DNA from: Castanea sativa
Taxonomy: Eukaryota > Streptophyta > Magnoliopsida > Fagales > Fagaceae
Reading direction: 5' to 3'
Assembly: GCF_040712315.1 (NCBI RefSeq)
Contig: NC_134016.1
Coordinates: 26,545,503-26,609,502 of the forward strand
Length of the DNA: 64,000 nt
Shown here: piece after piece, positions 11,640-23,220 of the stretch
Position numbering within the stretch: position 1 is the first letter of the stretch
Layout: each line of letters begins with the position of its first letter
The notes under the pieces: generated by a model
What the model was told of the DNA's origin: nothing
The model's input: only the letters and a program-made list of their open reading frames with translations
Database searches by the model: none
Position numbers and translations under genes: made by a program

Positions 11640-13686
11640 TGCTACAAGTGGTTAGCCACTCAATAGAGAAACAACATGATCTCATCTAGAAACTAGAATA
11701 AATTTCCATCCTCTTTTGCTCCTCTTGGAGATATTCTCAAAGCCCCCGTTTTCCTTTCAAACTTGAATAGTTTCAATTCTTCCCCCTCACCTTTGGTTCA
11801 AGGGTTCGTGTAAAGGAAAGGTTCTTCCAAGGTGTGGAAGGAAAAAGGCTCAAAGTGATTTAGTGTCTTTTTCTCTCTCCCTTTTTTTTTATGCATTACT
11901 TGTGTGTTATGCTTTCTTTTTTTTTAGTCAGTCTAGTTTTTATGTTATGCTTTGTTTAACATGTTTTTATTTGTTTGTTTTCAATTTTGATTTTTTTTGT
12001 TTTTCATAAAAAAAAAAAATCAAAAATCAGAAAAATTCAAAAACAGTGTGTTGTGTACATTGGTACTTGTGTACCTTGGATGGCCATTGAAACAAAATTT
12101 TCTAAACTTTGTATATTTTGTAGCTTAGATGAGCATCTCTATGAAAAACTAAGAAAGTGAGCTTTATGGCTCGTGTTTGTGATAAGTAAGATTAAGTAAT
12201 CTCTTGTACTTAACACTTGTATCACTCTTTTTTACGGGAATGACTAAAAAATCCTAGAAGAAAGGCATAAATAACCATCTCACTACTAAAGCCTGCAAAT
12301 CATGAAATGACATCTGTATGCTCCGGCATAGGAAAAGTGCAATGTCAAAAGCTTAACATAATTGGGTATTTTATTCTCTCTTTATGTATGCCCATGCATG
12401 ATGTGCTCTAAAGAAAAAAATATGCAAAGAAATTCAAAAGCAAAAAGAATCAAAATGCTTTTAAATATGGTTGCAAGCGTATTTCTAGGAGATGTGAGAG
12501 TTATAGGATATGGGAGTTATAGGATGTACCTCGAAGGTGATAGTCTCCATCAAGCAGTTATGATTGTGTGTGAGTTAAATTGATTTTCTCATATCTCAAT
12601 CGTCCTAATGTGAGACATTTATATAATCTTGCAATGTTTTCACAAACAACATGCAAAAATTCTTTGCTATTTTTGATACATGTGCAGGTACAATGTGATT
12701 TGGCCATCACAAAGATTACATGTGTTAATGTATACTCACTAAACTATCTTGACTTGTTTTTTAAACATAAAATTGATTAAACTTGTTTAGTGTGTGTCTG
12801 TGTGTGTTTTGGATCTTAATTGCTTTACATTTTTCTAATTGAAAGTGTTTTTGATGGCTTAAAATGTTGTTTGGATCTTTGGTTGAGTAGCTTGCTTGAT
12901 TGCATTCATTTCTGTGTTTTTCTCATTCTTGAAAAATCTGTTTTTATCAAGCTCGACAGTTTCTCGACAGATTCTATCTCATCTTCGATCTATTGAGTTA
13001 TTTAGAATTTGTCTTGATAGCTTCTCGACAGATTCTCAATCCATCGAGAAAGTTTCTGTCTGCTCGATAGCTTCTCGACAGCTGTTCAATCCATCGAGGT
13101 TCTTTGCCATCGATAGATTCTTGACAGCACCTCGACAGATTTATCTATTGAGAATTAGTGCTTGACAGATCAGATTTCATTTCTCTCATTTTCTCTCGAC
13201 ATAAAGTGCCTTTTCACCTCCCCAAACACTTTTCTTTCACTTCCTTCATCTTCCCCCCTTGGATTTCAGTCTAAACCTTGGTTTCTCCCTCTGGTATGAT
13301 CTCTTTTCTCTCATTTATCATGCATTTCATTCATTTAGACCTAGGTTTTGGGTTTTTGAAAAAAATTTGGGTTTTTTCAAAATTGATGAGTCCTTTGTGA
13401 AATTTTTGGGTTAGGTTTTGTTTAAATAATCCTATGTGCTCTTGCATTGCATCACATTTACATTTTCACATTGTTTCATGCACTATAGATTGTGTGATTT
13501 CTTTGTTGGAACCTTGTGTGCTGTTAGGTTTGGATTGGGCTGAGCCTATGATGATATTTGTGTTACACATCACATGATCATGCATTCTTCATGCATACGT
13601 ACCATTCTTTTCTTTCTTTTGGTATATATTGTGATTGGTGCTTTTCTGCTTGTCTCTCTCTCTTTCTCTCTCGGATAGTTTGTGCA
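11640..13686 (+). other. Element A spacer between gag and second ORF
   Basis: There is no coding match over about 2 kb. Copia elements normally carry protease, integrase and reverse transcriptase here; none of their motifs can be read in any frame. The stretch is T-rich, includes a run around 11880-12030, and contains the CTCGACAG array at 12952-13175. Confidence 0.7.
12952..13175 (+). repeat. Array of CTCGACAG motifs in element A spacer
   Basis: Exact CTCGACAG occurs at 12952, 12963, 13024, 13074 and 13131. Diverged forms (CTCGATAG, TTGACAG, ATCGAGAA, ATCGAGGT) lie between them, so TCGA-centred words repeat in both orientations. The same word marks both LTRs of element A and the nested solo LTR. 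The array ends about 510 bp upstream of the second ORF. Confidence 0.8.
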
Positions 13687-14860
13687 ATGGCACCAAAGCG
13701 CGTTAAGTCTACTCCGTCCCGGAACTCTCTTCATTCCGGGGCATTTTCTTCTAACTCCACTCCTCACCATGTCAGGTTCCATGATGAGAAGGCCCGTAAG
13801 GACTTCTCGGAGAACTTCTCCAAACGTGGCATTCATTTGAAACGCCACGTTATCCTATCAGACTTCTCCGATACCGCTCTCCCAGATGTCATACACAGAC
13901 GGGGTTGGAAGTCTCTCTGTAAGATGCCCATGAGCTATCTCTCCATGATCATACAGGAGTTCTACTCCAATATGCACGGTTTCGATTCTTCGGTGCCTCC
14001 AATTTTCCTCTTTTGTTAAAGGTACTCGTATAATGGTTACTCCGGAGCCTATCTCTGAAGTGCTACATGTCCCGAGGGTATCACATCCTAATTACCCCGA
14101 TTGTCCATGTCTAAGGACTGTGTCCAAAGATGAACTTCTATCTCTCTTCTGTGAGACACCTTCATCATGGGGTGGGCATCAAAACACCTCATGCTCGGGC
14201 TTTGCAAAAGGTTCGAGGTTCCTAAATATGGTGATGACATTTGTTCTTTATCCCTTGTCTCACTATAATTCTATTACTGAGCCTCGTGCTCGCTTTTTGT
14301 TATCCCTCTTAGAGGATCTTTCTATTGAATTTTCCTCTCATTTCATCCTCTCCCTTATAGATGTTTATAAGGATACAGCGACCTATGATATGCTTATCTT
14401 TCCTTTTGCTATCACGAGGATCATTCACCACTCCTCTATCTCCTATCCTAAGTCTGATCACTTCCCTATCATGCGTGCCATTGACATGGTGACTGTTCGA
14501 CGGAGTGAGGCCCAGCTTCAACTGAAGTGGCCACGAACTGGGACGACGACTCCTCCAGCCCATTCTATTCTATCCACCTCCGCTCCTTCCTCTTTTACGA
14601 GTGGTGTGACTCTTGAGGCCATCATGGATCAACTTAAGCGCATGGATGCCCGCCTTGACACTCTCAATAATGAGTTGTGTAAGGTGAACACCCATGTTGG
14701 TCGTATCGCACGACAACAGGCTGTCATGGGTGGTTTCACCGCTTCTCCATCTTCATCCCCATAGGCTTCAAAGGACAAGAACGATGGTAGTGGCTCCAGT
14801 GATGATGAGGATGAGGATGCTAGCTCTTCCGGTGATGAAGGGATGACTGCTTCTCAGTGA
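13687..14860 (+). pseudogene. Element A second ORF, 'putative plant transposon protein' type
   Basis: I start at ATG 13687, which opens a basic, Ser-rich N-terminus (MAPKRVKSTPSRNSLHSG). A globular domain follows with the family-like signature around IIQEFYSNMHGFD and then KGTRIMVTPEPISEVLHVPRV. This resembles the plant 'putative plant transposon protein' domain (Pfam PF20167 as I recall it). The C-terminus has a short coiled coil (MDQLKRMDARLDTLNNEL) and an acidic Ser/Asp/Glu tail. A frameshift near 14015-14030 and TAG at 14762-14764 break it; the tail then reads on to TGA at 14858. Its biochemical role is unknown to me. Its place just before the polypurine tract is where some Sireviruses carry an extra ORF after pol. 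Confidence 0.75.
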
Positions 14861-15428
14861 CTTGCGCTTTGTCATTCGTGACAAAAAAGGGGAGTAGTTT
14901 TGGGCATGAGAGTAGTCATGTATCTTGGACCTTTTTGGGTATGAGATTAGAATAGGACCTTTTTGTGAGGAGGAGTGTCTGTACGTTTTGAGGGATGTAG
15001 TGAGGACTTATGTATCTTTTCTTTACTTTATCTTTTAGATACTTTGTTCTTGTACCCTTGGTCTTGTGACCACTTTGTGATAGCAAACCTTGTCTACTTT
15101 ATTGATTTATATATATGATGAGGTTGTTATTACATTTTCACCTATCTCTCCATGTGTTGTTTCTTTTCTCTCTTTATACATATGTTTCTTATGTATGCAA
15201 TTTTTTAATTTCCTTTTCACACTAAAATGCCTTGATGCATTTTGTTTAAAGTATTTCAGAAATACAGGTTGTCAAAATCTATCATGCCATGAACTCTCTT
15301 CTTGCAAAGTTTTTTAAGAGTTTGTGTTTGGATTAAATTTTATTGTATTCAACAAGTGAGTATAAGTTAAGTGATTTATGACTTCTCTCATATTTCATTT
15401 GTTTGTTGTGGTTTTGTCATGGATTGCC

Positions 15429-15439
15429 AAAAGAGGAGA
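15429..15439 (+). other. Polypurine tract of element A
   Basis: AAAAGAGGAGA lies immediately before the 3' LTR start TGTTAGG at 15441. A further purine run, AAAAAAGGGGAG, occurs near 14884, just after the second ORF; extra purine tracts of this sort are reported for Sireviruses. Confidence 0.7.
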
Positions 15440-15440
15440 T

Positions 15441-17314
15441 TGTTAGGATATATATGGAACTTGTTATGAACATATGTCATTTAAAATTGTCTAATCCTTT
15501 GACAAAACGCACTTTACTTGTATTTAGGTAGATCTAGGATGGTTCAAGTCTTCAAGCAATATTGTCTCAAGAATTAAAGCCATGCAAGTCCATTTAAAAA
15601 TCAAGTGAAGAATTGCTGCATTTTAAAGCTCGACAGATCGAATCTATCAAGGTTTAAAAGAAGCTTTTTCCTCGAAGCTCGATAGGTAGCCTATCTATCG
15701 AGATTTACAAAAATCAGATTTCCAGATCTGTTTTTACGTATATCCATGAATGTTTGTATAGGGTTTCTTTTCTCACAACCCTAGACATATATATATATAT
15801 AAGGATTATTTTAAAGGTCATCTAAGGTGATGCACCTTGATGAAAAGTGATTATTTACTCAAATTGTAACTGGAGACTATTTTCCCTAGTTCATCTTTCT
15901 CTTGAAAAAGCTGCTGTTTTTGTACGTCGTAGGATTTTGTAACCAATGAGCTTCTTGATCTTCATCGTGTGGATGAACTAAAAAACTTTGTAGCCAACAT
16001 CTTTTTCAAGTTGGTGTGTTAGTCACTACATTACAAGTCCAATTGTGTATTAGGGTAAGGGTTTAACTGTGCGTTGATATAAGGTACTAGGATTCCATTA
16101 CTTGTAACTGCTTGTGTTGGGAAATTTAGACCCCGATTGATAGAATTAACAAGTTTTAAACCCAATTTGTTAATTAGATCTATTAAGAATAAACTTGTTA
16201 AAATAAACAAACATCAATATCGTGTCAAAATCATATGCAGTAGAAAAGTAAATAAGACAAGATGTGATGACGTAGGAAAACCAATTAAACAAACTAGTTT
16301 CACAGTAAAAAACCTGGGGGGAAACCTTCTCAAAAAGCAATTCACTATAGTAAAGAGAAGTTTCAGACCTAGTACAAAACCTTTGTCCCTAGACTCTACA
16401 ATCCCCGTAGATGAACATATAGTAGAAACCTTCTACCATTTCAGAACCTCTGAACTCTTCAATATATGAACACCACTCTTTGATGCACGGATCCCAGTAC
16501 GTGACTAACTCCTTTGCACGAATCTCAGTACGTGACTCACTCACCAACTTGAGGAAGAAGAACGTTGGCTGCAAAGTTCTTCACGTCATCAACAATGAAG
16601 ATCAAGAAGCACTTGGTTACAAAACCCTAAGATGCAAAGACGCAGTAGCTTCTTTTAGAGAGAATAAGGCTTCAATCACCTTTTGCATATATTTTCCATG
16701 TATTCTATTATGTGACGGCCTTTAAAATAAGCCTTATATGTGTCTAGGGTTCTGAGAAAAGAAACCCTACACATACATGCCAGCATGGGCCGAAAATTAG
16801 ATCTGAAAATCTAAATTTCGCAAAGCTTGATAGATACAGTTGTCGAGCTAGCTGTCGAGACCTCGATAGATAGCTATCTGTCGAGCAGCTGTCGAGCTTT
16901 AATGAATCAGCACTTCTTCACTTATTTTTTGGACAGATTTGCATGGCTTCAATACTAGACTTGAACTCTTGTTCTTTGAAGTATTAAACACATCCTAGAT
17001 CTACCCAAATACAAGTAAAGTGCGTTTTGTCAAAGGATTAGTCAATTACATAAAATATGTCCTAAACAGCTTGTTTTGATAATAGTGGATTCTCGGGAGT
17101 GGTGACCTTAAATTCACTCGATGGGGTTTTGCTTCGGTAGTTTTTCCCATTCGTAAACAAATCACCTATGTCAAATTTATTTTCCGCTGCATTTAGTTAT
17201 TTGGTGATTTATTTGTGCTACCACGTTTATTGCATGTTAAATTGACTTAATTAATTTACTTGACTAATTAATTGGTTAATTTATCCAATGGGTCAATACA
17301 TTCTTGGCCTATCA
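15441..17314 (+). repeat. 3' LTR of element A, split by a nested solo LTR
   Basis: LTR sequence runs from 15441 to 16114 and resumes at 17074 (after a duplicated GCTTG), ending CCTATCA at 17314 before the CTTAC target duplication. Without the insertion it is about 915 bp. It lacks the CGTACT repeat units present in the 5' LTR. Confidence 0.85.
16115..17068 (-). mobile_element. Solo LTR of element A family, inverted, inside the 3' LTR
   Basis: On the - strand it reads TGTTTAGGACATAT...CCCAACA, with the same internal order as the element A LTR, including the CGTACT units and the TCGACAG/CTGTCGAG words at 16830-16900. It is flanked by GCTTG at 16110-16114 and 17069-17073. It therefore came in as a separate insertion, then lost its interior. 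Confidence 0.88.
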
Positions 17315-17319
17315 CTTAC

Positions 17320-18040
17320 AAAAGAAATTTAACAATGCATGTTACGTTTGCTTTTGTATAAAGAAGTTTTTCCATATTAAAATTGATTAGCAACTACTCA
17401 AAAATTTTTTTTAGAGGTGATGATCTTCCTTCATTAAGGCTTAAAAATATGGTTATTAATCATGCTGAATGCTTATTAGTTTTGATTTTTTATTATTAAT
17501 TATGGCTTATCTTTTTATTTGTCATTTTTGTAGATTTGCTGATGAAGTCCACCCATCTTTTGTCTTAATACCAACAGTGGCTCAAAAGAAAATCCTAGTC
17601 CTTTTGGTGCAAGAGGCTCTCTATAGTATTGTAATGCTCATGTTTGGCTGGGTTGGAGTTAGGTATGGGTCACACAAATAGCTTACATCAAGGCTCAAAA
17701 GTCATGGTAACTTTTAAGGGATGGTGGGGCAATTTATACTACATACAACACATTCTCTTAAGCTATGTGGGACAATTACCCATTCTTTTCTTCTTTTTTG
17801 AGAAACAAACACACAGACATCATTATTCAATTTGGCTAGATGTAATTTTACTTTTTAACTCTTGATATCCCTACTTAGTTTTGAGAATTCAATGAATAGG
17901 TGCATAAACTCATAACTAGGATAATTGACCATTTTTATTAATAAAATTATTAACTAAATTATTTTTGACATCACCAGTTCAACCACCCATCCAACCATAT
18001 TCAGACCATCCCAATCTACCCATCCAATCATAGTCGGACT
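17320..18040. other. Spacer, no recognisable gene
   Basis: It is AT-rich. Short open stretches at 17469-17681 and 17644-17865 show no motif I know. Part of it may be the 5' region of the LINE that follows. Confidence 0.45.
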
Positions 18041-18813
18041 AACGAATCGATCTCCTTTCAGATTCTTTGTCTGGTTTGATTTCTGAAACCTTAGTTGTTG
18101 GAGGAAAATTGCAAGCTTGTCCGATGGGTGCTACTTTTTTGGCTGATGTGGTGAACGGGCCAAATCAAGAGTTAGGTTAGGAGAAACTATTTGAGCCCAT
18201 TGGAAGGTCGTAGATTGCAAGATTTTTTTTCCCCCTTCTGTCAACCATGGATCACTAAATTTCTTTCTAACAGAGAATATGGATGGTAGAGTGATGATTT
18301 ACTCTCTTCGGGCCATTAGCATTAGCAAAAAAACAATGGCAACCTTTTAGTGGTGGAAGATTGTACTACTACTAATGGATTATTCTTGTTTAACTTATCG
18401 AATTCTCAAGCTTGTGAGCAGGTCTTAGACTCTAGAATGTGGCATGTCAATTAACAAACACTTAATTTTGAGAAGATGGATGCCCCATTTGTAACTTAAT
18501 GTCCCCTATCTTATCTAAAGTGTCAATTTCGAAAAACAAAATTTTTCACAACTAATGACTTGTTTTATTATAGCAAAATCACTTTTAACTAAACCCACTA
18601 CTGAAATTTACTAATAAAAATACTTCGGATGAATTTTTCTTGTTTAAATTATCAAATTCTCAAGCTTTTGATCAAGTCTTAGACTATAAAATGTGGCATG
18701 GCAATTAACAAAAGCTTAATTTTGAGAAGATGGATGCCCCATTTGTAGCTTAGTTTCCCCTATCTTATCCAAGTGTCAATCAAGTAATGGTAAACACAAC
18801 ATTTTTTAGAATA
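18040..18813 (+). mobile_element. LINE ORF1 remnant, left part (DUF4283-like, duplicated)
   Basis: Conceptual translation shows pieces of an L1 ORF1, broken by many stops. A DUF4283-like segment occurs twice: about 18369-18540 and about 18556-18810 (recognisable by TGGCATG...AGATGGATGCCCC). A third version lies at 26866-27130, on the other side of element B. Element B therefore interrupts this LINE. The left boundary is uncertain. Confidence 0.5.
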
Positions 18814-18818
18814 ACTGA

Positions 18819-19904
18819 TGTAAGGTTGAATTTACTCAATCATGTGTTGGCTTTATTCAGTGCCAAAATTATTTGTAATTTAGCAATTGGATACCCTGTG
18901 TTTAGGTGAGAATTATGTAAGGGTTATGTGTGTGAGAGTGTGAAGAAAACTCAAGATGTGTGCATTCAAAGGAGTCTCGCGACTAGATCTCGCAACTGAC
19001 TCGTGACTGGAAAGTTGCCAAAGTGGCACACGTGTGAAGCATGCAGCTCGCTGATGGGCACGACAGCTAAAGCACTACAAGACAAAAAGTACAGTCTAGC
19101 CTGGAAGTTATCTCACGACTCATTCCAGTCACGAGGCCGAGTCACCAGAATGCCCTGTTTTGATGAAAACTGAGTTTTCATATTACTCACGTACCCTACT
19201 ATAAATACTTTTATACCCACGAAATGTAGAGAGCTTCTAGAGAGAATATTGAGAGAGAAACCCTAGAGAAAACCAAGATTAACGCATCCACAATCTTAGA
19301 CATTTTATTCTCTAAATTCCTCTACTCTCACCCTCTCCATTGACATATCCTTGAGAGGTACATTTGTCAAATCCTTATCTCACCATATCCATATATGTGA
19401 GGAGGTATTTCGGTGCTTGGGAAGCAATTCGGAGATGACCAATTCACTTAGTTGATGCAATGGGCTTATTGTGGGATCCGGAAAGCTAAAAAAGACACGG
19501 TTAGGCTTAATCTTGTTGGATCAAGAAGCTTGGAGGGCTTAGGTGCATTGGGTAGCTTAAGCTTGAGGGTCTATTGCTATTCGTGTATCCCAACTTTATT
19601 CTTTAGTGGATCATTTGACCACTTGGAGGGCAGTGGAAAGGTTTTTCACCGAGTTCTTTGGTTTCCTCTTCGATAACACGTGCCGATGTTATCTTTGTGT
19701 TTGCATCTCTCTAACTCTCTAACTCTCTACCTTTAATTGCTACTGTGTTGTGATTAATTATGTTGTAGAGTTGTTTGTTTGTTTGGGTTTTGGCTTGTAC
19801 CTATTAATCTACACATCTATTGTTTGGGTATAAGTTTGGTTGGTTTAAATTGAAATTGGGAGTCTAAACATTCATTAGTGTTTTACACACTAATTGAACA
19901 CTCA
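18819..19904 (+). repeat. 5' LTR of element B
   Basis: This 1086-bp LTR carries TATAAATA at 19200-19207. The CGCGAC/GTGACTGG motifs lie at about 18976-19030, and CACGACTC...GTCACGAGG at about 19105-19155. It ends ACTCA directly before the primer site. Confidence 0.9.
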
Positions 19905-19916
19905 ATATCAGAGCAG
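19905..19916 (+). other. Primer binding site of element B
   Basis: ATATCAGAGCAG directly follows the LTR. Copia elements usually have TGGTATCAGAGC, complementary to the 3' end of initiator tRNA-Met. Nine central bases match; the first TGG has decayed. Confidence 0.75.
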
Positions 19917-19968
19917 ATGCACTTGCTGTGGTTTCATTACCTAAGTGTGATCCTAGACCCTTTGTGAG

Positions 19969-21969
19969 ATGGATCAATCTTAATCGCTCAATGCTCCTCC
20001 ATACTTTGATGGGAGAAACTATGCATTTTGGAAAGTCTGTATGAGGACATTTCTTTGTTCTATTGATGATAGTCTTTAGGACGCTGTTGAGATAGGATGG
20101 ACTAGGCCAGAGGCCACCAAATCCACATGGGATAAGGTAGCCCTTGCGGCAACTAACGCTAATATCAAGACTTTAAATGCTATTTTCTGTGGTGTTTCCC
20201 CTGACAAATTTCACAGGATATCTCATGTTACAATTGCCAAGGAGGTGTGGCAAATTTTGGAGACAACCAATGAAGGCACCAAAAAGGTGAAGGACACCAA
20301 GTTACAAATGCTTACCACACGCTTCGAGGAGCTGAAGATGAGTGAAGACGAGTCAGTTGACTCATTTTATGGGAAGCTAAATGAAGTGGTGATTGGGAAA
20401 TTCAACTTGGGAGAAAAGACAGAGGACTCCAAGATTGTGAGGAAGATTCTACGATCATTGCCAAAGAGCTTCTGTGCAAAGTTCATTGCCATCGAAGAGA
20501 GCAAAGACCTTGATGAGATTGAAGTTCAAGAACTCATCGATTCTCTTCAAACCTATGAGCTATCTCTACCATCACAAAGGAAGAGAAAATCTCTCGCTCT
20601 AAAGACAATTGATGAGAGAGTGGAAGCTCAAGACTCCTCGGATGAGGTTGAAAAGGAAGTGGCGTACCTTGCAAAGAACTTTCGCAAGTTCTTGAAATTT
20701 ACGTGGGATGGGAAGTCCTTTGAGAAGGGGAAATTTTTAAATTTCAAGAAGGATAAGAAAGACTTCAAGAATAAAGACTCCAAAGATTCTTCTCCATCTC
20801 AAGCGCTCACATGCTATGAGTGCAAAGGACATGGGCATGTGAAGAGAGAATGCCCCACTTATTTAAAGGCAAAGGGTAAAGTATTTGTCACTACCCTTAG
20901 TGACTCAGATAGCACCAATTCAAACTCAGAAGAAAGTTGTGACGTAGAAGGAAACTACTCCGCATTTATGTCCATTGCTCACATGGAACCTTCGGATGAT
21001 TTGAGTGCTTTAGTGGAAGAGCTTGATGAGCACACCGAAGTGGAGTCGATGGGGATTGGAGAGGAATCCAATGATGATAAAGATGAAGGAGCAAAGGGAT
21101 TGCAAGAATCCTACAATTCTCTCCTTAAGAAGACCGAAAAGTATGCAAGAGTGGCTAAAGCAGCCATTAAGAAAATGAAGAGAGCCGAACAAGATTACAA
21201 AAGTCTTCTAGTGCGGTACAAGGAGACTAAATGCGAAGTTGAGGTGCTGAACAGAGAACTAACCGAAACCTATTCCAAGATCAAGTTTCTTGAGCTTGAA
21301 GTGATTCAAGCTAATGCTAAGGTGGAGCGGGTTACCTCCAAGAAGCTTGATGAAGTGCTTTCTCATCCAAAGCCTTTGTCCGACAAAAGCGGATTGGGAT
21401 ACACTAGAGAGAGTAGTTCAAGCGCCAATGTGTCCAAGGAAATGAAGTCTGTGAACGCAAAGGAACCAATGCTAGCAACTCCTATTGTTGAGAAAGTGAA
21501 GGTTGAAAAGAAGCCGAATATTATTGCTCAATGGTTTTTGACCAACCCATCTAACCCATTAGTGGTCAAACCCAAGACTAAAGGGAAATCTCTTCCAAAG
21601 TCACAAAGAGGTTCACAAACTCAACATTTTTGCCATCATTGTGGAATTCGAGGACACATTAGACCTAATTGCCATAAGCTTCAAGCATTGAAGAATGCAA
21701 GTGTTCAAAGGCCAAGAGGACCAAGAAATGGCAAAGGGAATTGGACTGCCAAGCAATCAAAAGGGCGAGAAGTTGATCCTGGTTTGAGGGATGTGATAAA
21801 GATGATTGATACCATCACTTCTTGTTTGGCAAGCTTCACCCAAAGGTTTAAGAGTCACAATTCTAGCACCCAATCCTTTAGGGATATCACCCTAAACGCA
21901 CGTGTCTTATGGGTGAAGAAGGGTACACATGCATCATGTCCATGCATTAATACTTCCTATTTGATGTGA
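19969..21969 (+). pseudogene. gag: Element B gag, nearly intact (two early stops)
   Basis: The capsid/nucleocapsid protein reads from ATG 19969 for 666 codons plus a stop. The only lesions I see are TAA at 19981-19983 and TAG at 20077-20079, both possible C-to-T or G-to-A changes. The remaining frame (from 20245 as ATG, 574 codons) is open. Domains: DUF4219-like N-terminus (FDGRNYAFWKVCMRTFL), UBN2-type gag region (to about residue 190), knuckle 1 CYECKGHGHVKREC (from 20812), an acidic stretch, a coiled coil (about 21110-21360), and knuckle 2 CHHCGIRGHIRPNC (21631-21673). Two knuckles and the coiled coil fit Sirevirus gag. The C-terminal VLWVKKGTHA resembles sequence that leads into protease in autonomous relatives, but the frame stops here. 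Confidence 0.92.
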
Positions 21970-22954
21970 CAGTGTTTGGTTGTGTGCTTATGTTTTTCAT
22001 TCTAGCATGTTTTTATTGTTTTGTTTGTTGTTTTTAAATTCTTTGATTGTTTGTTTCTTTTTTATCAATCTTTACTTGCTTTTGTGTCAAAAATCCAAAA
22101 ACACATAAAAAGTAGAAAATCCAAAAAGTTTGATTGGCATTATTGTGTTTTGTCACGCATGTTTCACCTTGTACCTTTGTACAAATGGATTTGTGCATTT
22201 ACGAGCGTAACTTGTACTCAATGCACTCATATCATTGTGGGAGAAATCTTGACATCTATGTGATTGTTGTAGATATATCTTCAAACTTGTCATGAATGAT
22301 TAGTCAATAGTTTTGTTGATCTTAAGACATGCATAGACTTGTGCCTATATATATTCCCACTCTTTTATGTTTTTGCTTAACATAGGTTAACCAATGTCAA
22401 ATCTCGAAAAGAGATAATGAACTGCAAAAACCGTTGCACATACTAGTATTTGACTAGGAAAAAGGGAAAGTATCTTGTAATGAAAATGTATGATGACCAA
22501 AAGCCAAATGCTAATTCATCAAAATCAAAAATTCAGGCATCGATCTCAAAATGAGATGTTCTTGTTCATAAATGATCAAGTGTTATGGAATGTAAGAAGC
22601 CAAATGAAAAGCTTTAAAGTTATGTAATCAAGTTTTGTGGGAGGTCATATATACATACTTCTATAATTGAGATTGGTCACTCTTCCTAGTGCTAATTGTG
22701 TATGTCTTGGTTGAATTAATTATTAAAGTTTCACATTAGACTAAGGACTATCTCATTTTTGGTACCCACACACATCACACATTTCTATGTTCAATGAATG
22801 TCTTATTCATTTGTGTGATTGTACTTGATTAAATGTGTTGTACATGCTCAATCATATGTTGATCAAACACAAAAAGATTTTTGATTATTTTTAGCTGTCT
22901 TTGGAAAGTGTTTTGTTTTGAAAAAGTTCAGAAAATTCAAAAATTTGTGCAATT

Positions 22955-23220
22955 GGCGACTCACTCTCGCGAGTCAACCCAGTCACAAGGCCCAGTTGCA
23001 AAAAGATTTTGAAAATTTTTCAAAAATTATAGGTTTTTGGCGACTTGTTCGCGAGTGGAGCTCCAGTCGCGAGCTTACTCAGAAGGATTCGTGGGTCCCC
23101 TCGCGACTTGCTCACGAGTGGAGACGCAATCGCAAAAAACACTTAGACAAATTTTCTAAAATTTGTGTCTAGGGATTTTGGCGACTTGACTTGTCAACTT
23201 GCTCGCAACTCATTCTAGTA
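22955..23220 (+). repeat. Array of GGCGACT / TCGCGAG motifs in element B spacer
   Basis: GGCGACTCACTCTCGCGAGT, GGCGACTTGTTCGCGAGTGG, CCAGTCGCGAGC, TCGCGACTTGCTCACGAGTG and GGCGACTTGACTTG follow each other within about 260 bp, giving GTCGC/GCGAC words in both orientations. The same words occur in the LTRs of this family. The array lies about 0.8 kb upstream of the second ORF, matching the relative place of the CTCGACAG array in element A. Confidence 0.8.

Larger units (their letters stand above)
8903..17314 (+). mobile_element. Element A: copia/Sirevirus-like retrotransposon without pol
   Basis: The element is flanked by CTTAC at 8898-8902 and 17315-17319. Order: 5' LTR, gag (9964-11534), a spacer of about 2 kb, a second ORF (13687-14860), a polypurine tract (15429-15439) and a 3' LTR split by a nested solo LTR. 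I find no protease, integrase, reverse transcriptase or RNase H motif between gag and the 3' LTR, so it would depend on another element's enzymes. The gag, with DUF4219/UBN2-like regions, a coiled coil and HHC-type knuckles, is typical of the Sirevirus branch of Ty1/copia. The first LTR base pair has decayed from TG to TA. The usual TATCAGAGC primer site is missing after the 5' LTR. Confidence 0.85.

Noticed and set aside
17469..17865. Two short overlapping frames between element A and the LINE remnant
   Set aside because: No family likeness; the sequence is probably transposon debris.
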